A DNA stretch of 64,000 nucleotides from Pseudomonas alkylphenolica (GCF_016009175.1 NZ_JADUCM010000023.1:1-64000), one strand, 5' to 3'. Shown: positions 1-9,247, numbered from the stretch's first letter. Made by a program: numbers and translations. Notes: generated by a model not told the origin, from the letters alone.

Positions 1-8
1 TTCGGGCC

Positions 9-95
9 AGAGTGAGAGGTGGATGGCGACTATGCTCCTACTCGTGCTCTAGGGCACTGCTGGCTATCAGTCTGCCATCCACCGCTCTCACCTCT
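9..95. repeat. Imperfect long hairpin downstream of polB
   Basis: Ten bases at 18-27 (ggtggatggc) are exactly complementary to 74-83, and the outer segments 9-17 and 86-95 continue the stem with small bulges. The loop is about 46 bases. There is no clear T-run next to it, so it is not an obvious intrinsic terminator. It could be a dispersed repeat or a structured RNA end. The rest of 1-158 shows no gene; a shorter REP-like hairpin (gcgatcg...cggtcgc) lies near 136-158. Confidence 0.5.
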
Positions 96-158
96 GATTT
101 TAAAGGCATGTGAAGACACAAGCTGGCGATAGCCTGCGATCGAGCGCGAAGCGGTCGC

Positions 159-2519
159 TCAGAACAACCCCAGCTGCCGATCGATCAATGCAGAAAAATC
201 ATCCTGCACGAACGGCAGGATGGCATCGGCCACCGGCTGCAACTGCCGGGTCAGGTAATGGTCGTAGTCGATGGCCGAGTGCCGGGCCTCCAATGGCTCC
301 GGCCCCGCCACGGTGATCACGTAACTGATCCAGCCGCCATTCTGGTACTGCCGCGGCCGCCCGTGACGCTGGTTGAAGTCGTCGGCCAGGCGCGCCGCAC
401 GTACATGCGGCGGGACATTGCGCTGGTAGTCGGCCAGTGGTCGGCGCAAGCGCTTGCGGTAGATCAGCAATTCATCCAGCTCACCGGCCAGGGTCTGGCG
501 CACATAGTCGCGCAGGTAAGCCTGGTATGGCTGGCGGCGGAAAATCCGCTCGTACAACTGCTGCTGGAACTGCCGGGCCAGTGGCGACCAGTCGGTGCGC
601 ACGCTCTCCAGCCCCTTGAAAACCATTTCCTGCTGCCCGTCGCTACGCTGGACCAGGCCGGCATAGCGCTTCTTGCTGCCCTCTTCGGCACCGCGAATAG
701 TCGGCATCAGAAAACGCTGGTAATGGGTTTCGTATTGCAGCTCAAGGGCACTGTCCAGGTCATAGGTGTCGCGCAGGTGCTCGCGCCACCACTGGTTGAC
801 CTGCCGCACCAGGCGCTGGCCGATCGCGTCGGCATCAGCCTCACTGTGCGCGCTCTTGAGCCAGACGAACGTGGAGTCGGTATCGCCGTAGATCACCGTA
901 TAGCCCTGGGCCTCGATCAGCTCGCGGGTGCGGCGCATGATCTCGTGGCCGCGCATGGTGATCGACGATGCCAGGCGCGGGTCGAAAAAGCGGCAACCGC
1001 TGGAGCCCAGCACGCCGTAAAAGGCGTTCATGATGATTTTCAAGGCCTGGGACAAAGCGGCGTTTTTCTCGCGCTTGGCCGTTTCGCGCCCCTGCCAGAC
1101 CCGCTCGACAATCGACGGCAGACAGTGCTGGGTACGGGAGAAACGCGCACCGCGAAAGCCCGGTACCGAGGTCGCATCGCCCGGCTCGCGCAACCCCTCG
1201 ACCAACCCCAGCGGGTCGATAAGGAAGGTACGGATGATCGACGGATACAGGCTTTTGTAATCCAGCACCAGCACCGACTCGTACAGGCCGGGGCGCGAGT
1301 CCATGACAAAACCACCCGGGCTGGCTTCCTCGGGGCGCTCGCCCTGGTTCGGCGCGACAAAGCCCTGGCGGTGCATCAACGGCATGTACAAATGACAGAA
1401 CGCGGCCACCGAACCGCCGCTGCGGTCGGCGGGCAAGCCGGTGACGGTGGCACGTTCGAGCAGAAAGGTCAGCAGCTCGGTCTTGGCGAAAATACGCGTG
1501 ACCAGCTCGCAGTCCTTGAGGTTGTAACGGGCCAGGGCCGGTTTGTCCTCGGCGAACATGCGGTTGATTTCGTCCATGCGCTGGTACGGCGTGTCGATCG
1601 CCTTGCCCTCACCCAGCAGGGTCTGGGCAACGTTTTCCAGACTGAAGGACGGGAAGCTCCAGGTTGCCGAGCGCAGCGCCTCGATGCCGTCGATGATCAG
1701 CCGTCCACTGGCGCCGGCAAAGAAATGCGTGCGGCTGCCATGCTCGCGCCACTCCATCGCCTCGCCCTCGCGCCCCAGGCGCAGCGGCACCTTGAGTTGC
1801 TCGGCATGCGCCTGCAATACACGCAGGTCGAACTGCACCAGGTTCCAGCCGATGATCGCGTCCGGGTCGTGCCGGGCCAGCCACTGGTTCAAGCGCTCCA
1901 GCAATTGAGCACGGCTGTCGCAATACTCCAGGTCGAAATCCACGCCCCCGGCATCGCCGTTGGCCGGGCCGAGCATGTACACCTGGCGCTGCCCGCAGCC
2001 CTCCAGGGCAATCGAATAGAGCTCGCCGCGCTCGGTGGTTTCAATGTCCAGCGAGACCAGCTTGAGTGAAGGGCGATAGTCGGGGGCAGGCTTGAGTTGG
2101 GCGTCCTGCAGCACGCCATGTTCATCCTCGGTGCCACTGAAGCTGACCGGGGCGGTGATAAAGCGCTCCATCAGGTAGCGCTCCGGCGGCCGCACGTCCG
2201 CCTCATACACTTGCACCCCGGCGGCGCGCAAACGCTTTTCCAGCTGGATCAGCTGGCGATGCTGGCGGCAGTACAGGCCCAGCACCGGCCGTTGCTCGAA
2301 GTCACGCAGTTCAAGGGGCCGTAACTCGACCCCGCGTTCAGCGCTGAGCACCGCCTGGGCTTGCTGGCGATGGGCAGCGGGAATGAACGCCACCGAGGTC
2401 TGCAACGGCAAGCGCAGGCGACGTGGACCCTGATCGGTGGCCAGCCAGAACTCGACACAGGTACCTGCCGGGGTGTCGCGCCAATGCCGGGTCAGGACAA
2501 AGCCCTGCTGTAACTCCAC
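159..2519 (-). CDS. polB: DNA polymerase II (family B)
   Basis: Family B DNA polymerase with 3'-5' proofreading, used in replication restart and damage tolerance. At 786 residues it has the usual length. The exonuclease motifs are present: Exo I SLDIET (D158, E160), Exo II IIGWNLVQFD near 222-231 and Exo III YNLKDCE. The polymerase motifs follow in order: A (LDYKSLYPSI), B (KIIMNAFYG) and C (YGDTDS with both catalytic aspartates). The start is GTG, with gaggt upstream. It lies 42 bases after the MFS gene on the same strand, so the two may be co-transcribed. No SOS box was identified upstream. Confidence 0.96.
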   Translation of the reverse strand: MELQQGFVLTRHWRDTPAGTCVEFWLATDQGPRRLRLPLQTSVAFIPAAHRQQAQAVLSAERGVELRPLELRDFEQRPVLGLYCRQHRQLIQLEKRLRAAGVQVYEADVRPPERYLMERFITAPVSFSGTEDEHGVLQDAQLKPAPDYRPSLKLVSLDIETTERGELYSIALEGCGQRQVYMLGPANGDAGGVDFDLEYCDSRAQLLERLNQWLARHDPDAIIGWNLVQFDLRVLQAHAEQLKVPLRLGREGEAMEWREHGSRTHFFAGASGRLIIDGIEALRSATWSFPSFSLENVAQTLLGEGKAIDTPYQRMDEINRMFAEDKPALARYNLKDCELVTRIFAKTELLTFLLERATVTGLPADRSGGSVAAFCHLYMPLMHRQGFVAPNQGERPEEASPGGFVMDSRPGLYESVLVLDYKSLYPSIIRTFLIDPLGLVEGLREPGDATSVPGFRGARFSRTQHCLPSIVERVWQGRETAKREKNAALSQALKIIMNAFYGVLGSSGCRFFDPRLASSITMRGHEIMRRTRELIEAQGYTVIYGDTDSTFVWLKSAHSEADADAIGQRLVRQVNQWWREHLRDTYDLDSALELQYETHYQRFLMPTIRGAEEGSKKRYAGLVQRSDGQQEMVFKGLESVRTDWSPLARQFQQQLYERIFRRQPYQAYLRDYVRQTLAGELDELLIYRKRLRRPLADYQRNVPPHVRAARLADDFNQRHGRPRQYQNGGWISYVITVAGPEPLEARHSAIDYDHYLTRQLQPVADAILPFVQDDFSALIDRQLGLF

Positions 2520-2561
2520 CGCTGCAACCTCGAAACAAACTGTCTGAACCGCGATTCTACC

Positions 2562-3779
2562 TTAGCCGGCCACCCGCGCGCCCGGCGCAAAGCCGTGACG
2601 GTGGGCGCGAGCGGCAATCAGCAAGGCCAGGCCGATCAACAGCAGCAGCACCCAGGTGAAACTGCCCACGCCCCACTGCGTCAGCAACAGGCCGCCGAGC
2701 ACACCGCCCGCCGCGATGGCCAGGTTCCACACCGTGACGATCATCGACTGGGCCACATCGGCGCCTTCCCCGGCCGCATCGGCACTGGCTGTTTGCAGCA
2801 AGGTCGGTGCACCGCCATAGGTCAGGCCCCACAGCGCGACGCTGGCAAACACCAGCGCAGGCGACTGGCCAACAAACCCCAGCACCAGCGCCACCAGGGC
2901 AAAACCGGCCAGGCTCAGCAACACCAGCCTGCGCAGATGGCGGTCGACCCAGGCGCCGACCAGAGCGATACCGGCCAGGGCTGCGATGCCGAACGTCAGC
3001 AGCACCAGGCCGGTACTGGCCGCCAGCTCCACAGCCGCAAGGAACGGCACGATGTAGGTGTACAGCACGTTATGGGCCAGCACCCAGGTGAAAATCACCA
3101 GCAGCACCGCCAGCACCCCGGGTGTGCGCAGCACCTGAGCAACACCGGGACGCTGGCCGGGCTCATGGCCGTCAAAGTCCGGAACCCGGCACAGCACCCA
3201 GACCACCAGGCCCAGGGTGGCAACCGAAACCACGGCAAAGGTCATTCGCCAGCCGATCAACTCGCCCAGCCAGGTACCGGCGGGCACCCCGAGTGACAGC
3301 GCAACGGGCGCGCCGATCATCGCCACTGCCATGGCCCGCCCCTGTTGCGCGGGGCTGACCATGCGCCGCGCGTGCCCGGCGATCACGCCCCAGGCAAGGC
3401 CTGCGGCGACGCCAGTCATGAATCGCGCCACCAGGGTCAGCGGATACGACTGCGACAGCGCGGTCAGGGTGTTGAACAGCAAGAAGCCAACAATCGCCAG
3501 CAACAACACCGGACGCCGGCGCCAACCCTGGGTCAGGGTCACCAGCGGAATGGCCGTCAGCAACGAACCCAAGGCATACACCGTCACCAGCTGCCCGCTC
3601 ATCGCCTCGCTGATCTGCATGCCTGCCGAGATCTGCGCCAGCAGCCCGGCGGGCAAGGTTTCGCTGAGGATGGCAATAAAGCCGGTCATGGCCAGAGCCA
3701 ACAGGCCGCTGAGCGGCAACGGTGGTTCAAGAACGTCGGGCGCCGATCGGGCATCGGCGGTGCAACTCATCTGAGTCAT
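2562..3779 (-). CDS. MFS transporter, sugar/drug efflux type
   Basis: Inner-membrane major facilitator of 405 residues, the usual 12-helix length. After a short soluble N-terminus the hydrophobic segments begin near residue 25 (LSGLLALAMTGFIAIL). The motif-A-like loop is altered, but the segment SGQLVTVYALGSLLTAIPL and the overall pattern fit the arabinose/sugar efflux (SotB, YdhP, AraJ) branch. Substrate cannot be read from sequence. The start ATG has ggagt at good spacing. It is divergent from the LysR gene at 3894, which probably controls it. Confidence 0.88.
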   Translation of the reverse strand: MTQMSCTADARSAPDVLEPPLPLSGLLALAMTGFIAILSETLPAGLLAQISAGMQISEAMSGQLVTVYALGSLLTAIPLVTLTQGWRRRPVLLLAIVGFLLFNTLTALSQSYPLTLVARFMTGVAAGLAWGVIAGHARRMVSPAQQGRAMAVAMIGAPVALSLGVPAGTWLGELIGWRMTFAVVSVATLGLVVWVLCRVPDFDGHEPGQRPGVAQVLRTPGVLAVLLVIFTWVLAHNVLYTYIVPFLAAVELAASTGLVLLTFGIAALAGIALVGAWVDRHLRRLVLLSLAGFALVALVLGFVGQSPALVFASVALWGLTYGGAPTLLQTASADAAGEGADVAQSMIVTVWNLAIAAGGVLGGLLLTQWGVGSFTWVLLLLIGLALLIAARAHRHGFAPGARVAG

Positions 3780-3862
3780 GGTGAAACTCCTGGGTAAAAG
3801 ACCGGGACAACCTTACCGGCCAGGGCAACTGCGGAAAAAGACGGGTAGTATTCCGCACATCA

Positions 3863-3878
3863 CGGACACTGATGTCCG
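3863..3878. promoter_or_regulatory. Palindrome between MFS and LysR genes, candidate operator
   Basis: Perfect inverted repeat CGGACA-CTGA-TGTCCG in the 114-base divergent intergenic region, 16 bases before the LysR start codon. Position and symmetry fit a LysR-type operator that would control both genes. This is inferred from layout only. Confidence 0.5.
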
Positions 3879-3893
3879 CAATAGGAGTGCCAG

Positions 3894-4808
3894 GTGGATA
3901 GCCTCAGCGGTTTTGTGGTGTTTGTGCGGGTGGCCGAAACCCGCAGTTTCGTTGCTGCCGCGCAGTCCCTGGGGGTGAGTGCCTCAGCCATCGGCAAACG
4001 GGTTGCACGCCTGGAAGCGCGCCTGGGCGTACGCCTGTTTCAGCGCAGCACCCGCAGCATCACCCTCACGGCCGAAGGCACGGTGTTTCTCGAGCGCAGC
4101 CGGCGTATCCTCGCCGAAATCGAAGCCACCGAACTGGAACTGTCGCAGTCGAGTGAAACGCCGCGCGGCCGCCTGCGCATCAGCCTGCCGCAGGTGACGG
4201 CGTTGGTGATGCCGGCCTTGAGCGAATTCATGGCGCTGTATCCCGAGGTCGAACTGGACCTGGACTTCAGCGACCGTATGGTCGATATCATCGGCGAAGG
4301 TTTTGATGTGGTGATGCGCGGCGGCACGCCTTCGGACTCACGCCTGAAAGCGAAATTCCTCGGCCACTTCCACCACCTGCTGGTGGCCTCGCCCGGTTAC
4401 CTGCAACGCTGCGGCACACCACGTCATCCGGACGAACTGGCGCGGCATACCTGCCTGCACTACCGCTTCCCCAGCAGCGGCAAACTCGAACGCTGGCCGT
4501 TGCGCCGCGAGCAACCCGAGCGCGACTACGAGATCCCGGTGTCGATGGTCTGCAACCATGTCGAAACCCGGGTCTGCTTTGCCATGCGCGACCGCGGCAT
4601 CACCTGCCTGCCGGACTTCACCGTGCGCCAGCAATTGGCCAAGGGTGAACTGGTGACTGTCCTCGACGACTACCTGGAGCGACGCGGCAGCTTCTACCTG
4701 CTGTGGCCGTCCGGGCGCCAGATGCCGCCACGCCTGCGGGTATTCATCGATTTCATGGTCGAACGGGTGTTCGCCGAGCAAGAACGCTACGCGCCGCATA
4801 GCCATTAG
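3894..4808 (+). CDS. LysR-family transcriptional regulator
   Basis: Regulator of 304 residues with the LysR architecture: N-terminal winged helix (residues about 4-62, with VSASAIGKRVARLEARLGVRLF as the recognition region) and a two-lobe effector domain from about 90. The subtype resembles the CrgA/DhcR group (FVRVAETRSF, FQRSTR). The start is GTG, preceded by aggag. It is divergent from the MFS gene with a palindrome between them, so the likely role is control of that exporter. Its 3' end overlaps the convergent LysR gene by four bases. Confidence 0.93.
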   Translation: MDSLSGFVVFVRVAETRSFVAAAQSLGVSASAIGKRVARLEARLGVRLFQRSTRSITLTAEGTVFLERSRRILAEIEATELELSQSSETPRGRLRISLPQVTALVMPALSEFMALYPEVELDLDFSDRMVDIIGEGFDVVMRGGTPSDSRLKAKFLGHFHHLLVASPGYLQRCGTPRHPDELARHTCLHYRFPSSGKLERWPLRREQPERDYEIPVSMVCNHVETRVCFAMRDRGITCLPDFTVRQQLAKGELVTVLDDYLERRGSFYLLWPSGRQMPPRLRVFIDFMVERVFAEQERYAPHSH

Positions 4809-5725
4809 TCATATAAATAATCGACACCGTGCAGGGGCGTTTGCGGTACCCGGGCACGCAGAAATTCACCCAGCGCCCGCACCTGCCGGGCCTGCGGGCT
4901 GGACCTGGGCCAGGTCAGGTAGTAACCCTCTGCGGTGGACACGGCCTGGGGAAACGGCAGCACCAGCCGGCCACTGTCGATCTCGCCCAGAGCCAGCAGC
5001 AAATCGACCACGGCAACGCCCGCGCCCTGCTGGGCGGCGCTGATGCCCTGGTCGAGGGTGTCGAACAGCTGGCCACGCTCGATTGTCACCTGGGTGGCGC
5101 CCAGGCGCGTCAGCCAGCGCCGCCAGTCACGGCGGTCGGCTGACGGGTGCAACAGCTCGCAGTGGTTCAGGTCGCTGAGGTCTTGCGCGGTCGCGCCCGG
5201 GTGGTTCGGACTGCACACCGGCACCAGCCACTCGTCAAACAGTTTGAGGCTGTCGATGTCGGCGGAAAAACGCCCGTCCGCCAGAAGGATCGCAGCCTCG
5301 AACGGCTCGCTGTAGAAATCGACATGGTCGATGTCCATCCACACGCTGGAGAGCTGCACACGGCTGTGCGTATCGTCCTGGCGAAACTGCTCGAGCACGT
5401 TGAGCAACCAGCGCACGGTCAGGGTAGACGGCGCCTTCAGGCGGATGACGTTGCGGTCCTGCCTGAGCAGCCCGCAGGCATTTTCGATGATCTTGAACCC
5501 GACCTTGAGTTCCTGGGCCAGCAGCCGCCCGGGTTCGGTCAGGGCAATTCTGGGCCCGCGACGTTCAAACAGCGCACAGTCGAACAACGCTTCGAGGGTC
5601 TTGATGTGATGGCTGATAGCGCCTTGCGTCAATGCCAGCTCTTGCGCCGCGCGGGTAAAGGAGCCGTACCGCGCTGTCACCTCAAACGCCCGCAGGGCCT
5701 GCAGTGCGGGAATACGTTCGGACAT
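4805..5725 (-). CDS. GcvA-like LysR-family regulator
   Basis: LysR protein of about 306 residues. The opening IPALQALRAFEVTARYGSFTRAAQEL, the helix LTQGAISHHIKTLE and the later GRLLAQEL pattern are those of the GcvA/AmpR/DsdC-like branch. I chose the second ATG; an alternative starts five codons earlier at 5740. A perfect ATTAG-N5-CTAAT palindrome overlaps its upstream region. E. coli GcvA is known to recognise CTAAT. The divergent LysE exporter at 5836 is the likely target together with autoregulation. Confidence 0.93.
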   Translation of the reverse strand: MSERIPALQALRAFEVTARYGSFTRAAQELALTQGAISHHIKTLEALFDCALFERRGPRIALTEPGRLLAQELKVGFKIIENACGLLRQDRNVIRLKAPSTLTVRWLLNVLEQFRQDDTHSRVQLSSVWMDIDHVDFYSEPFEAAILLADGRFSADIDSLKLFDEWLVPVCSPNHPGATAQDLSDLNHCELLHPSADRRDWRRWLTRLGATQVTIERGQLFDTLDQGISAAQQGAGVAVVDLLLALGEIDSGRLVLPFPQAVSTAEGYYLTWPRSSPQARQVRALGEFLRARVPQTPLHGVDYLYD

Positions 5726-5739
5726 GCTCGCCCCAATCA

Positions 5740-5754
5740 TTAGTAAAACTAATA
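5740..5754. promoter_or_regulatory. ATTAG-N5-CTAAT palindrome, GcvA-type LysR operator
   Basis: A 15-base perfect palindrome between the divergent LysR and LysE genes. The half-site CTAAT is the published GcvA recognition element, and the flanking regulator is of GcvA type, so this is a strong operator candidate. Confidence 0.65.
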
Positions 5755-5835
5755 GAAGGCCACAACAACAGGCGTTTTACAAGGTTTGCGGGGCTGCCGA
5801 GAATGCCGGACCGCCCTTCAAACCCTGAGCATTCA

Positions 5836-6456
5836 ATGAACACCGCCCTGCTGCTGACTTACGCGTTTACCGTTTTCCTGTTGATCGCCACCCCAGGCCC
5901 GGTGGTGGCGCTTGTCATCAATACCGCCGCCCGCCTCGGACCCAGACAAGCGATGCTCACCGCCCTGGGTACCAACGGCGCCTCACTGGTACTGATCGCT
6001 CTGGCCGCCAGCGTGATCCTGACCAGCAAAGTCATTGCGCCGCACGTACTGTCCGCCTTGAGCTTGCTCGGGTGTCTGTTCATTGCCTACCTGGGAATCA
6101 GCACGGTGCGCCAGGCGCTGGGCAGTGGTGGTCACAGCGACGAGCCAGCAGCGCCACGCCCGGGTGGCTTTTACAAAGGACTGGTCGTGGGGCTGTCGAA
6201 CCCGAAGGACATCCTGTTCTTTGTGGCGTTCTTTCCCCAGTTCATCCAGATCACGACCGACACCCGCCACAGTCTGTTATTGCTGTCGCTGGTGTGGATC
6301 ATCATCGACATGACCATACTGGGCCTGTACATCTTCATAACGCTCAAGCTGGCCACGCCCCGCCAGCATCGCGTGATCAGCCTGACCAGTGGTGTTGCAC
6401 TGCTGGTGATTGCAGCCATGGGCCTGTTCTACAATCTCAGCGCTTTCTGGAACTAA
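5836..6456 (+). CDS. LysE-family amino-acid exporter
   Basis: Inner-membrane exporter of 206 residues, normal for RhtB/LysE proteins. It begins MNTALLLTYAFTVFLLIATPGP; the TPGP motif in the first helix and the later GLSNPKDILFF segment (NPK motif) are family hallmarks. Six hydrophobic segments are expected. It is divergent from a GcvA-like LysR gene across a CTAAT palindrome, suggesting induction by the exported amino acid. The start is the ATG that gives a typical family N-terminus, although the frame is open further upstream. Confidence 0.93.
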   Translation: MNTALLLTYAFTVFLLIATPGPVVALVINTAARLGPRQAMLTALGTNGASLVLIALAASVILTSKVIAPHVLSALSLLGCLFIAYLGISTVRQALGSGGHSDEPAAPRPGGFYKGLVVGLSNPKDILFFVAFFPQFIQITTDTRHSLLLLSLVWIIIDMTILGLYIFITLKLATPRQHRVISLTSGVALLVIAAMGLFYNLSAFWN

Positions 6457-6580
6457 AACCACGCGGCTTCCGGCACCGGGCCTTCACGGGTTAAAATGCA
6501 CGCCCTACCCCAGGCCCCTTCGAACCCCACTATGGACAGTCGGATTGAAACCTGAACATTACCGCGACGCCAGTTCCTGC

Positions 6581-7297
6581 ATGCCCAACCGCCCATCAGC
6601 GTTTTTCAATGGTTTCCTATGGGTGCGCGCACTGCTCTTGTGCTGCGTACTGACGCCGGCGTTTGCCGACGATGTGCGAATCGATCCGCACGCCGACCTG
6701 CTGTACCGCCAGGCAGTGAAGCTGATGGAAGAAACCGACAATCAGTACAGCACCTTCAACCTCAAGACCAGTACCACCGACCAGGACCTGGCACAACAGG
6801 GCCAGGCCATGGGACGCACCCTGGCACCGGCAGTGGGTCTGCTGGAAAAAGCCGTGGCGCTTGACCACCCGGTGGCCCGCTATCGCCTGGCGCTGTACTA
6901 CATGACATACCTGCCAGCCAGCCAGATTCCTGCAGCCGCCTGCCCGTTGCTGCAAGCCAGCCTCGCACAGGGTTTTGCCCCGGCGGCCCTGGGCGTGGAA
7001 ACCTGGTGCAGCGATTACCGGCACAGCAGCGAATTTGCCAAAGACCTGCAGAACATCCCGGCCATGACCAACCGCTACGCCTCCTACTACCCGCAGCCAG
7101 CCGTGCGCCTGCAGTGCACCCGTGAACAGCCACAAGGGTTGGCGATGCAGTGGGGACGCCAACGCGACTACCAGGCCGAGATCTACCGGTTGCAAGGCTA
7201 CAACGACCTCGACCAGCGTGAATACTTCTGGCAAAAAGCCGTCGAACTCAACGGTTGTTTCGCCGTGCGCCAGCACTTGCTCAGCCTCCATCACTGA
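6581..7297 (+). CDS. Exported Sel1/TPR-like hypothetical protein
   Basis: Protein of 238 residues. The N-terminus has a basic start and a hydrophobic core (WVRALLLCCVLTPAFA) ending in an AxA-like signal peptidase site, so it is probably periplasmic. The mature part has helical segments resembling Sel1/TPR units (LLEKAVALDHPVARYRLALYYM; FWQKAVELNGCFAVRQHL) and several cysteines that could form disulfides. The start could also be a TTG at 6545, but the ATG gives the better signal peptide. Function is unknown; it stands alone between LysE and AzlC. Confidence 0.75.
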   Translation: MPNRPSAFFNGFLWVRALLLCCVLTPAFADDVRIDPHADLLYRQAVKLMEETDNQYSTFNLKTSTTDQDLAQQGQAMGRTLAPAVGLLEKAVALDHPVARYRLALYYMTYLPASQIPAAACPLLQASLAQGFAPAALGVETWCSDYRHSSEFAKDLQNIPAMTNRYASYYPQPAVRLQCTREQPQGLAMQWGRQRDYQAEIYRLQGYNDLDQREYFWQKAVELNGCFAVRQHLLSLHH

Positions 7298-7386
7298 TCC
7301 TGCTCATGCACTGAGCAAGATCGTTCAAGTCAGCCACGCGCAGCTCTGGCATGCTGTGCAACCTTTTCCAGTTGTTGCAGATTTCC

Positions 7387-8085
7387 ATGTCCAGTCCGCC
7401 GTTCGCCCGCCAGGCTTTCATTCAGGGCGCCATCGCCATCCTGCCGCTGTCCCTGGCCGTTGCCCCGTGGGCGCTGCTGGCCGGTTCCATGGCCATCGAG
7501 GCCGATCTCACCCCCTGGGAGGGCCAAGGCCTGTCCGCCATCGTGTTTGCCGGGGCGGCACAACTCGTCGCCATCGGCATGATCAAAGGCGGCGCCAACC
7601 TGTTTTCCATTCTGCTGACTACCCTGCTGCTGACCTCTCAGCACTTGCTGTACGGGTTGTCGATGCGCCCGGTATTGTCAGGGCTGCCGACTCGCTGGCG
7701 GCTGGGCCTGGGCTTTCTGCTCACCGACGAGTTCTTCGCCCTCACCAGTCAATACGACCAGCAGCAGTTCAACCGCTGGTATGCCCTGGGGGTGGGGCTG
7801 ACGTTCTACATTGCCTGGAACCTGTTTACCCTGGCCGGGATCATCCTCGGGCAGAACATCCCGCACCTGGACCAGCTCGGCCTGGACTTTTCCATCGTCG
7901 CCACCTTCGTCGCCCTGATCGCCCCGCTGGTACGCAACGTGCCGACCGTGGTGTGTGTCGCGGTGTCTTTGTTCAGTTCGGTGCTGTTCAGCTTCTGGCA
8001 TTGGGAAACAGGCCTGGTCGCGGCCGGCCTGCTGGGTATGAGCGCCGGTTTCATCTGTCAGAAATTCAGCGGAGCACGCGCATGA
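7387..8085 (+). CDS. azlC: AzlC-family branched-chain amino-acid export subunit
   Basis: Large membrane subunit of the AzlCD/YgaZH-type exporter, 232 residues. The segments FIQGAIAILPLSLAVAPWALLAGSMA and FAGAAQLVAIGMI are typical of the family. The chosen ATG follows a poor but family-consistent context; an upstream in-frame start at 7351 is less likely. It overlaps the next gene by four bases (ATGA), implying coupled translation, and heads an azlC-azlD-araC operon. Confidence 0.92.
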   Translation: MSSPPFARQAFIQGAIAILPLSLAVAPWALLAGSMAIEADLTPWEGQGLSAIVFAGAAQLVAIGMIKGGANLFSILLTTLLLTSQHLLYGLSMRPVLSGLPTRWRLGLGFLLTDEFFALTSQYDQQQFNRWYALGVGLTFYIAWNLFTLAGIILGQNIPHLDQLGLDFSIVATFVALIAPLVRNVPTVVCVAVSLFSSVLFSFWHWETGLVAAGLLGMSAGFICQKFSGARA

Positions 8086-8405
8086 TCTTTGCCTTGATCG
8101 TTGGTATGGGCCTGCTGGTGTTTCTCAACCGCTATGCCTTTCTCGAACCGCGCCTGCCGTTGCGCCTGAGTTCCAACGCACGGCAGTTTCTCGGCTTTGC
8201 GGTACCGGGTATGCTCACCGCGATCTGCGGACCGATCATTTTCCTGCCCGGCCACCAGCTCGACCTGAGCCTGGCCAATCCCTACCTGCTCGGTTCAGTG
8301 GTGGCGGTGGTGCTGGTCCTGTTGACCCGCAGTACCTTGATCAGCATGCTGGTGAGCATGGCTTTCTTCTTTGTCTTTCGCTGGTGGTTGAACGGCAGCC
8401 CATGA
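8082..8405 (+). CDS. azlD: AzlD-family exporter small subunit
   Basis: Small hydrophobic protein of 107 residues, the partner of AzlC. It carries the family pattern of an N-terminal helix (MIFALIVGMGLLVFLNRYAF), a central FAVPGMLTAI segment and a C-terminal helix. Its start overlaps the azlC stop, and its own stop overlaps the start of the AraC-type regulator at 8402 in another ATGA arrangement. The three genes are therefore very probably one translationally coupled unit. Confidence 0.9.
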   Translation: MIFALIVGMGLLVFLNRYAFLEPRLPLRLSSNARQFLGFAVPGMLTAICGPIIFLPGHQLDLSLANPYLLGSVVAVVLVLLTRSTLISMLVSMAFFFVFRWWLNGSP

Positions 8406-9247
8406 ACGCAGCACTGCAGGAACAGACCCGCTTCTGGCAAGCCCCGGCATTGGGCGATATCGAGCTGCTGCACGCCCGGTATTTCCAGCAGCGCTTTGCC
8501 CCTCATGTGCATGAAGGTTACGTGATCACCATCATCGAGTCCGGTGCCCAGCGCTTCTGGCACCGCGGCGCCGAGCACCTGGCGCCGGTGGGCAGCATGG
8601 TGTTGATCAACCCCGACGAACTGCACACCGGGGCAAAGGCCCACGAGCAAGGCTGGCGCTACCGCGGGTTCTATCCGGACAGTGAACGCATCACCGGTGT
8701 ACTCGACGAGCTGGAACTCAAGCGCAACGGCCTGCCCAGCTTCGAGGCCAGCGTGCTGCACGACCCGCAACTGGCGAAAGCCTTCAGTTGGCTGCACTGC
8801 TCGGCCGAACACGGCGTCAGTGCCCTGGAGCAACAGACTGCCTGGCGCGAAGCGGTGTTGCTGCTGGTGCAGCGCCACGCCCGGGTCGACGGCGTGGCCA
8901 GTGTGCGTACGCCTGGCAATGAGCCCTGCGCCGTGGCCCGGGCCAAAGAGCTGATGGACAGCCGCCTGGCCTACCCGCCGTCACTGCACGAGCTGGCCGA
9001 GGCGGTGAATCTCTCGCCGTTTCACTTTGCCCGGGTGTTTCGCCAGGCCACTGGCCTGCCGCCGCATGCCTGGCTAAAGCAACGGCGCCTTAGCCGTGCC
9101 CGGGAACTGCTGAAAAGCGACTGCCTGCCGTTCAACGTCGCCTTTGCATTGGGCTTTTCTGACCAGAGTCACCTGAATCGCCAGTTCAAGCAGGCGTACG
9201 GGGTGACCCCGGGCGAGTACCGCCGCGCCTGTGTCGGCGAGGCCTGA
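8402..9247 (+). CDS. AraC-family regulator with cupin sensor
   Basis: Regulator of 281 residues. The N-terminal half is an AraC_binding cupin (HVHEGYVITIIESGAQRFWHRG, then PDELHTG). The C-terminal two-helix-turn-helix domain spans roughly residues 180-278, with LHELAEAVNLSPFHFARVF and the signature VAFALGFSDQSHLNRQFK. It is translationally coupled to azlD, so it most likely controls the exporter operon in response to an amino acid or related ligand. This protein class often sits with AzlCD or LysE exporters in pseudomonads. Confidence 0.92.
   Translation: MNAALQEQTRFWQAPALGDIELLHARYFQQRFAPHVHEGYVITIIESGAQRFWHRGAEHLAPVGSMVLINPDELHTGAKAHEQGWRYRGFYPDSERITGVLDELELKRNGLPSFEASVLHDPQLAKAFSWLHCSAEHGVSALEQQTAWREAVLLLVQRHARVDGVASVRTPGNEPCAVARAKELMDSRLAYPPSLHELAEAVNLSPFHFARVFRQATGLPPHAWLKQRRLSRARELLKSDCLPFNVAFALGFSDQSHLNRQFKQAYGVTPGEYRRACVGEA

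Noticed and set aside
258..2069. Long plus-strand open frame of 603 codons inside polB
   Set aside because: It lies antisense to a gene with all Pol II motifs, has no recognisable domain and its codon pattern follows from the other strand's GC bias.
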